From Stephanodiscus triporus (taxonomy: Eukaryota; Bacillariophyta; Thalassiosirophyceae; Thalassiosirales; Thalassiosiraceae), in assembly GCA_036939755.1 (NCBI GenBank), contig JALLAZ010000515.1, positions 1 through 14,546 on the forward strand: DNA of 14,546 bases, written 5' to 3'. Made by a program: the position numbers and the translations under genes. The notes under the pieces are model-generated. The model was not told the DNA's origin and made no database searches. It was given only the letters and a program-made list of their open reading frames with translations. Shown one piece after another: positions 8,700 to 14,546 of this stretch; positions within the stretch are counted from its first letter, which is position 1, and the number at the start of each line of letters is the position of its first letter.

Positions 8700-10156
8700 T
8701 TATCCCTTGTAATTAACTCGTTTCCGAGCCCTCCCTGTGTTTTTGGTGGCATCTAGTTGCTCATCGTTATTGCGTGCAAAAAACTTTCCCTTTCTGGCAG
8801 GCGTGTCATGAGCTACCAAATTCATTTGGTAGTCGGCTTCGTGGCAAATGATGTAGGCGAAGAGGCGGTCGATGTATTCCATTCCTGTGTATGGGCCTCC
8901 CGCGTGTAGTTGCTCAAGGTGAAGGCGACTGCTTGCCCTGGCTCCACTGTGATTCCATCATTTTCTCGTCCAGAATTGATTGGAACAGTGGGCTTGAGGA
9001 GGAATGAGAAGCTGTCGAGTGCCATGATTATCGACATTGGTTGCTCTTTTGGAGGTTGGTTGAGTACGGAGTCGGAGTAGTCTGTGTGGAAGGTGTTCTT
9101 ACTCATTTCATATTGGCTAGCAGCATTTGCCCTTGTGCGGAGAGCACCAACTTTCCAGTGCCGCATTTCTGGGTAGATTGATTTGATGTAATTGAGGAAT
9201 GGTTTTAGAGTTCTTCGATTTGATTCTTTGTGGAAATTTGTCTCGGGGTGGTGGCATCCCCAGCTTGCTTTAACCAGTCTCTTGTTCGGTCTTGGTTTGG
9301 GAGTCCCTCCCACCAGACCTCCGGTGCTTTCTCGAGGGTGTTCTTCATCTGCGATAGCATGTGTTGGTAATCCCCCAACTCTTTGCTGCTGTGCTGAATG
9401 GAGGGCGGAGGTCCAAGTCGCATTGGCGACCACTATGCTTTATTGTGCATCTCAGTTGCTCCAAAAAAGAAGGATGACTTCAAAAAATTGCCTTCTAGCC
9501 TTCCCTTGCATTTTTCTAGGGTGACCATTGTTTTTGTTGGATTTTGTGGGATCCTGTAGCCTGGTTTGGAGATCCAGCGAGATCCAGCCAGCCTTTGGGT
9601 CTTTGACATTTGCACATTGGTAGACTTTTTTGATTACTCCCTTGGGTAGTTGCTTCGCGTGACTGCATGTGTATGTGATCTCCCCTGTTCGGATGTTGTG
9701 CTTAGTCATGTCGTAAAGATCCTTTGCCGTGGCTTTGTGTTTTTTGCTGCTGCTGCTGCACACGAAGACCGCCATTGCCATGGAAGAGGTTTCTGCTGCC
9801 ATTGTCATGGTGGTATTTTTTGCAGCCTGTCGTTCCTCCTCTTCGCTGGTGTTTGTGGTGTGGTCATTCTGGGAAGGCGGTCCTTGTGCGACAGGAGCAG
9901 CAGTACGGTCTTCCTCAGCAGATGCCTCCTTGTCGGTGTCATCTGATTCATCCATCGCCACGCCGTGCGTAGGAGGGTAATTGGCATAATTGGTATCATT
10001 AGAGCGGCATGGGCTTGTCAAGCCGTCGGAGCTGTTTTTGTCACTGGGTTCGGTATGTCTGTGTTTTGTGTGGCGACGAGCGTGTCCCCGTGCCCTCCCT
10101 TGGTTGTTCAGCCCATGCCTGCAACAATAGTCTGGGTCAGGCTCCAAGCGGGGCAT
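8700..10156 (-). pseudogene. Decayed gene with C-terminal 2OG-Fe(II) dioxygenase-like domain
   Basis: Followed across frames, this minus-strand sequence gives a protein-like series of close to 490 residues. It runs from ATG 10156 (A at -3) through a charged low-complexity N-terminus (SDDTDKEASAEED, TSEEEER), a Cys/His/Lys part (TYTCSHAKQLPKGVIKKVYQCANV) and a Trp-rich middle (KNTLEKAPEVWWEGLP) to a C-terminal domain. That domain has FHTDYSD (HxD codons at 9088-9080), EQPMSIIMALDSFSFLL, VEPGQAVAFTLSN, LHAGGPYTG (His codon 8906-8904) and DRLFAYI, ending at TAA 8702-8700. HxD, a second His about 60 residues on and an Arg shortly after it match the metal and 2-oxoglutarate ligand order of the double-stranded beta-helix dioxygenases. 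Lesions: a frame change near 9530-9550, TAG at 9435-9433, a frame change near 9205-9210, and a one-base shift near 8910 directly before the distal His. The substrate is unknown. Assembly errors could explain some lesions, but four in 1.5 kb favour decay. It is probably one copy of a repeat family. Confidence 0.62.
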
Positions 10157-10370
10157 ATTTTGTGTCGCCCGGATTGCAATGGAGGGCGATCTGTTCTTGC
10201 AATGTCAGGGTTCTTGGTTGCATTGGGCAGGGGGTGGCTGGTTTTGTTGGTTTGGAGTTATTATTTGGTGGTGTGTGATGGGCTGGGTATATGGGGGAGA
10301 GGGCTTTGTAATGTGTGCATAGTGAAGTTAAGGTGCATGTTGTCAGGTGCATGCGTACTGACATGCATAA

Positions 10371-10442
10371 TATGAACCCGAGATGGGAGCAATGAGTACT
10401 ACTAGTACGCATGGGTGGGGGGTAGTGCATACTAGTGCATAC
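10371..10442 (+). repeat. Inverted repeat, left copy
   Basis: This 72-base sequence begins TATGAACCCGAGATGGGAGC. It matches the reverse complement of the last 72 bases of the window (14475-14546) at 71 of 72 positions by hand alignment. Homology stops abruptly after 10442. It lies 215 bases upstream of the start of the decayed dioxygenase-like gene, reading away from it on this strand. It is either a terminal inverted repeat or the 5' end of the element that carries that gene. Confidence 0.93.
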
Positions 10443-10746
10443 ACTTGTCTTTGCGGTGGGGATTAATGACAACCCAGACAGGGATGGTTTGCTTGACTAT
10501 TAATGAATGGGTTTGGCAGTCACTCGGTGCCTGAAGCACTCCAGCCATTTGCTGATGCAAAGATTGAAGGTGTGAAAGAGGAAGACAATACTTTGCAGAT
10601 AAACCAATGTTATGATTAATGGGTTGCAAAGCAACGACAAGAAGCTGATTGGGATCATGTGCTTGACACTTGCCACTCACATCGAAATCGTAAGCTGGCC
10701 ATTAATCAGGATGCAAGCATTGCAGCCTGTATTCATGCTGGCCTTT

Positions 10747-10782
10747 TGTTAGAAGGTACCCATAGTTGGTTACCTTCTAACA
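10747..10782. repeat. 12-bp perfect inverted repeat, TGTTAGAAGGTA...TACCTTCTAACA
   Basis: Arms at 10747-10758 and 10771-10782 pair perfectly around a 12-base spacer. The unit starts TG and ends CA, as LTR termini do, but it is only 36 bases long and has no matching 5-base direct repeats beside it (CCTTT on the left, CATGA on the right). It is best read as a small hairpin, possibly the collapsed remnant of a longer element. Confidence 0.5.
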
Positions 10783-11286
10783 CATGACATCAATGAAGAA
10801 TGGGCAAAAAGATTGACATAAGCTTAAAACTAGACTGGTTAGCGATTCTCCAAGAACAGGGTTGGCTTGTTTGGTGCAATGCCTGCATCAGGAAGTACAG
10901 AGAGTTTTACCGCTTCTGGACCACTTTTTTGGTCAATTTACACACAACTTGACTTGCTAGTAGGAGTGCTCTAAGTCACTAGTTATGGCCAATTTACAAA
11001 ACACCAAAGACCTGCCTTAGAGTACAGGCTTCAAACTGTCTTAACCTTGTTATTTTGTTCCAAGAGCATTCCCATAGCCTTTGTTGAAGGGTCGCTATCA
11101 GGGTCAATGAAACAATCTTGTTTAAAAAATCATTGGCCTTTGGGACTTTGTCTAACAAAACGCAAGAAGTATAATTTACAACTGCTCATCTATTTGTCCG
11201 GTGGCATTCCACTGGATTTGACATCGGTGATCCAATTTCCCGCGACAACAGTTTAGCCTTCTTGTCGACCCGTCTCCTGCTCATCC

Positions 11287-11412
11287 ATGGCTACAACTAG
11301 CGAGAGGAAGATGTATTCAACCAACAATGAGAACCACGCCCAGGCGAAGGAGGAAGTACTATTCAATCAACAAAAGCACCACCCTAGGGGATCATCAGCT
11401 ATTGTGAATTAG
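11287..11412 (+). CDS. Possible small ORF of 41 codons, unknown
   Basis: The ATG at 11287 has a good eukaryotic context (TCCATGG). The predicted peptide is hydrophilic, starting MATTSERKMYSTNNENHAQ, and stops at TAG 11410-11412. The same frame continues downstream with Lys/Gln/Arg-rich sequence after the stop, and is broken again near 11518. It could therefore be the start of a decayed basic, gag-like protein rather than a real small gene. No family recognised. Confidence 0.2.
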   Translation: MATTSERKMYSTNNENHAQAKEEVLFNQQKHHPRGSSAIVN

Positions 11413-11661
11413 GGGGGGCGAGCTCAAACAAAAAACACAACAATCAGCCGCGGTGCCGGGGGGAGGGCGATACCACTCAAACCACAACAACCTCAAAACC
11501 ACAAAATAGAGGAAACTTAAGCGCAACCACTCAAACGACAAGGAAGAGAGGATTGTACGACAATCAAACGAACAGCCCACATCCAGTTAGTGAGAGGAGA
11601 GTATAACGCATTAACTGAGATGATAATCAGCCGCCGCATGGTGGAGTGGGAAAGGGTGCTC

Positions 11662-12590
11662 TCACGCCACTCTGTTGTAGAACTGAATTCCATCAGTACT
11701 CCACCCCAACATGTTGCACTGTATCTTCTTCCCCACCACTCGATTAGTGAATTTCATCTTGACCATCTTCTGTGGTCTTCTATGCACTTCTTGTTCTTCT
11801 CCTTCACCAGCATTCTCTATTCCATGCTCTTCATCCCATGCTTCATAACTGTTCTTGATGACAGCTACCATGTACGCAATATCAGACATTCTAACCATAT
11901 CAAGAAAATGTGTTCCCTTGTTCTTGGTTATCCAATTGATGTGGAGGGAGATCCAAAAGACTGGACATAAACTTATCCTGAATCGGCACACAGCTGACAT
12001 TCTTGAGCCTATACACACTGATGATGCTGATGTCAGCGCTTTGTGCAGACTGAGGTTGTATGCATCTGGTCTTGTACTGTCCTTATCAGCTGATAAACGT
12101 GTTATGGTGTGTGTGTTACTCCATGATCAGCTTGATGCAATTAAACCACAAATACTTACCTAGGTACTGCTTTTTGTAATCATCGGTACCAACCTTTTAT
12201 TCCAATAGAATGTCTTATCAACATTAGTCTTGATTGTGTCCGGAATTTGTATCTCTGCATAGATCTTGGAACAGAGGGAACGTTTGTCATCCATGTACTT
12301 CAGCTGTTCTGGTCCAAGGAACTTGTGATTGGGTAAGAGTTTGCTCTTGCAAAATGATTTGACAATGTCATAATTCCATTCAATTTTTTTTTCTCCATCG
12401 GCTAGTAGTAGTGTTCCTTCCAGAGTAGACACCGTTTTCACTGAATCCCCTACTTAAACTTAAAGTTCTCACCTCAACCTGGTACGTTTTCCGTCACTTT
12501 GGCAGCATAACTATCTTTTAGTTTTTGGTATTTTCCCTTGTATTTTTCCAAAGAACTCCTGACGGCTGGCGTAATGATTGACAAAGACAT
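11662..12590 (-). pseudogene. Decayed gene of unknown family
   Basis: The minus strand carries a clear series of coding-like blocks broken by frame changes. ATG 12590-12588 (context ACCATG) opens MSLSIITPAVRSSLEKYKGK...TENVPG, then TGA at 12476-12474. The next block (about 12456-12160) reads VSTLEGTLLLADGEKKIEWN, KLLPNHKFLGPEQLKYMDDK and IQIPDTIKTNVDKTFYWNK. A shift near 12190 leads to TDDYKKQYLGKYLWFNCIKL. Later blocks hold RLSADKDSTRPDAYNLSLHK and, from about 11930, FLDMVRMSDIAYMVAVIKNS, EEHGIENAGEGEEQEV and KFTNRVVGKKIQCNMLGWST, followed by DGIQFYNRVA and a stop at 11664-11662. The ancestral protein was about 300 residues, soluble, with a charged middle. I do not recognise the family. A 38-base GT...AG segment (12479-12442) could mend the first break, but the later ones cannot be spliced away. 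It sits inside the inverted repeats and may be cargo of that element. Confidence 0.55.
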
Positions 12591-14386
12591 GGTGGAATAG
12601 AGAATAGTAGGTGTTGTTGGTGCTTATGTGTGTGTATTGTTCTTGAAATGATGTTCCTGAAGCCCAATTATTATCCACATTTTCCTCTTAGGGTGTGATG
12701 TGTATTTTTGATTTGATTTCAGCCATAAACTGTCAGATGAGTAATGTTGGAATCATTACCCCTCTACTGCAAGTATGTTCCTTGTACCAAAATGAGTCAC
12801 TCCTTGCGCCATCTTTCAAGTCCTCTCTTTGTGTGTCTTTCTCTCTCTTTCAATACACTCTTTTACTCTGTCAACCCCTTTCTATGTAATATACTGTACA
12901 CAATAGATAGAATGGTACATACTTCCCTCACATCCACTCTCACCAACAAACCCCCATCCTTGTAGGAACATGACCAACCCTTCCACCCAACGACCCCCAC
13001 AAAACACCACTGGTTTCTCAAAATGCCACTCAGTTGTCCAACTACCACACACACCATCCGCACCTAACTCCATCCTAAACAATCTGAAGAAATGACGATA
13101 TAGTACCCACAAGACCCTAACAAATCACAATGACCAACCAACAATTTCAACCCTCAATGTGTCTCATCCGTTGAATTTCAGCACTCGAATACACCCCCTT
13201 CAGACCAACAAACTCATCATCATGACCACTACTCACAAGAGCACCTATGCAACAGGACGCACTGAAAGTCAAGAATGAATCAACACAACCATCTCCACTG
13301 TCGACACCGGATGGACCCCTACCCGCAGTCTCAAAAGGGACACCGGTGCGAGTACGACCGCCCGACCGAGGCATTCACAACGATCATACCTGGAACATGC
13401 ACCATCCCCCCCAATAATACGCCCCCAAACCTCACGAAATTAATCACGAGCAAGTGGCCACACCTCCAAAGCATATCCGAGATGAGGAACCAATGGCACG
13501 CCCACCCACTCCCCATCCAACCACATCACACGCAGATAATTGCGAGCGCAGACCATAAATGACAAATGCATCCAGCAAAGCCACTTAGCAAGACCCCTAC
13601 CAATGTACACCCGACCAAGGGCAACAAAGCACCCCTCCACCATCTGACGAGGACACGCACCCCCACTGCCACATATCATTAAAAACTGCATCAACACCAC
13701 CGCAAAATACATCACACGCGGAGAAGTCCCCCATCATCTGAAGCCCGAACGCCAACAACCCAATTTAACAAATCGGAGATGACACCAGTAACCCACCCAA
13801 GAAACCCCACAAGCAAGAAATGATGACAAAAAATCCACCAATCCCCCACGTCCAACACATAACAGGAAAACTGTGTGAATAACGCTCCTCGTCAAGGGGG
13901 AATTCATACCCCATCCCGCTACGATCCAAAACATTGTCGTCGAACGGATTAATGGAATATCGATGCCCTAAATACGAATACTCACAAAATTCCTCCACCC
14001 AGCCATCTTTATGCCAAGGACCAGTCCAAGGCCAATCACCCTCAACAACATGGAGAAATATCAAGTTCCTCACTGCACCCAAAACACCAATGCACCGCTG
14101 CGCCAAACGATGTAACGAATCAGCTGCCGACACTAACCTTCAATTCAAATGCGGACCAGCATCTTGAAAACCAACACAAAAATCCTCCTCACCCCCCCGA
14201 CTCCACCCATGGATCCACATCGCCGTCACCGAGCATGGCACCATCAAGACCTAACACACTCATGATACCCCTTCAGTGGAACATCAAGTGGTACGTATCC
14301 ACCAACTAACTAAACTCCCTACTCACCTCTCTTTTGTTCTCCCCCTACTCCCCGCTATCACCCTCAGGTCAACTTTGCAGCCTATG
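12591..14386. other. A+C-rich, strand-asymmetric stretch without an assigned gene
   Basis: From about 12.9 to 14.3 kb the plus strand is rich in A and C and poor in G and T; for example, 43 of the 60 bases of 13561-13620 are A or C. Few T on one strand and few A on the other lengthen open frames by chance on both strands, so their length is weak evidence. The best candidate, 14133-13765 on the minus strand, is listed separately. 12591-12900 reads as AT-rich upstream sequence of the decayed gene that starts at 12590. Confidence 0.5.
13765..14133 (-). pseudogene. Possible coding remnant, unknown
   Basis: A 122-codon minus-strand open frame with a balanced, protein-like middle (GDWPWTGPWHKDGWVEEFC, YLGHRYSINPFDDNVLDRSG, YEFPLDEERYSHSF). 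G and T dominate third codon positions more than first positions, as expected if the minus strand once coded. A further frame at 13715-13440 (GGACPRQMVEGCFVALGRVY and following) could continue it after frame changes. No family recognised. The strong strand composition bias could mimic this pattern. Confidence 0.27.
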
Positions 14387-14412
14387 TACTAGCACGTACA
14401 CTCTCCTACACT

Positions 14413-14515
14413 CACCCACGCGTACTAGCACTGTTACCCGCGCGTACTGTACACACTGTCACCCACGCGTATTAGTATGCACTAGTATGCACCACCCCCC
14501 ACCCATGCGTACTAG
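14413..14515 (+). repeat. Four iterated motifs close to CACCCACGCGTACTAG
   Basis: Copies at 14413-14428 (CACCCACGCGTACTAG), 14435-14449 (TACCCGCGCGTACTG), 14460-14475 (CACCCACGCGTATTAG) and 14500-14515 (CACCCATGCGTACTAG), all in the same orientation and spaced 21 to 40 bases apart. The last copy is inside the 72-base inverted repeat and recurs, inverted, at 10402-10417; the other three have no counterpart beside the left repeat. Iterated direct motifs near an element end are typical of transposase-binding or promoter sites. Function is inferred. Confidence 0.75.
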
Positions 14516-14546
14516 TAGTACTCATTGCTCCCATCTCGGGTTCATA
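14475..14546 (-). repeat. Inverted repeat, right copy
   Basis: The last 72 bases of the window are the reverse complement of 10371-10442 with one mismatch. The window ends inside or at the edge of this repeat, so its outer boundary and any target-site duplication cannot be seen. A contig break at a multicopy sequence would explain such an ending. Confidence 0.93.

Larger units (their letters stand above)
10443..11661. other. Stretch without a convincing gene inside the inverted repeat
   Basis: About 1.2 kb between the left inverted repeat and a decayed gene. A minus-strand open frame of 82 codons at 10432-10680 has protein-like composition (LSAKYCLPLSHLQSLHQQ) but overlaps the repeat and resembles no family I know. 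On the plus strand, 11287-11661 is a charged, Gln/Lys/Arg-rich frame broken by stops at 11410 and near 11518; its first 41 codons are listed separately. The rest shows no structure beyond one hairpin. Confidence 0.5.

Noticed and set aside
8425..8712. 95-codon plus-strand open frame rich in Cys, Phe and Leu
   Set aside because: It begins without an ATG, its hydrophobic character follows from T/G-rich sequence, and it overlaps the end of the decayed minus-strand gene.
13934..14310. Plus-strand reading with IPLQWNIKWYVSTN, reminiscent of the start of a LINE endonuclease domain
   Set aside because: Only a few residues fit. A stop follows at once, and no endonuclease or reverse transcriptase motifs appear downstream within the window.
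1..14546. tRNA or rRNA genes, CRISPR arrays, bacterial operon features
   Set aside because: No cloverleaf or rRNA-like segment was noticed, no regularly spaced identical repeats with unique spacers, and the introns and protein families indicate a eukaryotic nuclear genome.

Overview
The window looks like nuclear DNA from a diatom, probably a centric one. Three things support this: genes broken by short GT-AG introns of 67, 113 and 137 bases, eukaryotic chromatin and mRNA-binding proteins, and a plastid-type membrane protein whose first exon encodes a bipartite presequence (ER signal peptide, then a Phe at the predicted cleavage point) typical of algae with red-derived secondary plastids. The species assignment is inference from these traits only.

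Left half (about 1-8.2 kb), ordinary host genes. A GCN5/KAT2-type histone acetyltransferase with a C-terminal bromodomain (+, 284-2100, two exons) is followed by about 2.7 kb without a convincing gene. That gap holds a diverged tandem duplication, a small perfect hairpin and a C/T-rich tract ahead of the next gene. Next comes a single-exon R3H-SUZ mRNA-binding protein (+, 4819-7044). It faces, tail to tail and only 114 bases away, a plastid-targeted membrane protein of the Sm_multidrug_ex family (-, 8211-7159, three exons rebuilt here with matching phases at both junctions). The three genes have no obvious shared pathway: chromatin acetylation, cytoplasmic mRNA regulation and plastid membrane transport.

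Right half (about 8.3-14.5 kb), repeat-derived and decayed. An (AAGT)8 microsatellite marks the change. A broken gene on the minus strand (10156-8700) carries a HxD...H...R signature of a 2-oxoglutarate/Fe(II) dioxygenase fold at its C-terminus, with several frame changes and one internal stop. A second broken minus-strand gene (12590-11662) belongs to no family I recognise. A 72-base sequence just upstream of the first broken gene (10371-10442) recurs inverted at the very end of the window (14475-14546) with a single mismatch. The right-hand copy overlaps an array of four motifs close to CACCCACGCGTACTAG. The inverted copies are either the terminal inverted repeats of one element of about 4.2 kb, or the 5' ends of two divergently oriented copies of the element carrying the dioxygenase-like gene. 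Between roughly 12.9 and 14.3 kb the plus strand is strikingly rich in A and C.

The best candidate for something undescribed is the repeat family of the right half: a diatom mobile or multicopy unit carrying a dioxygenase-like protein, iterated motifs at its edge and an unknown companion ORF. In this window its genes are decayed, so function has to be sought in intact copies elsewhere.
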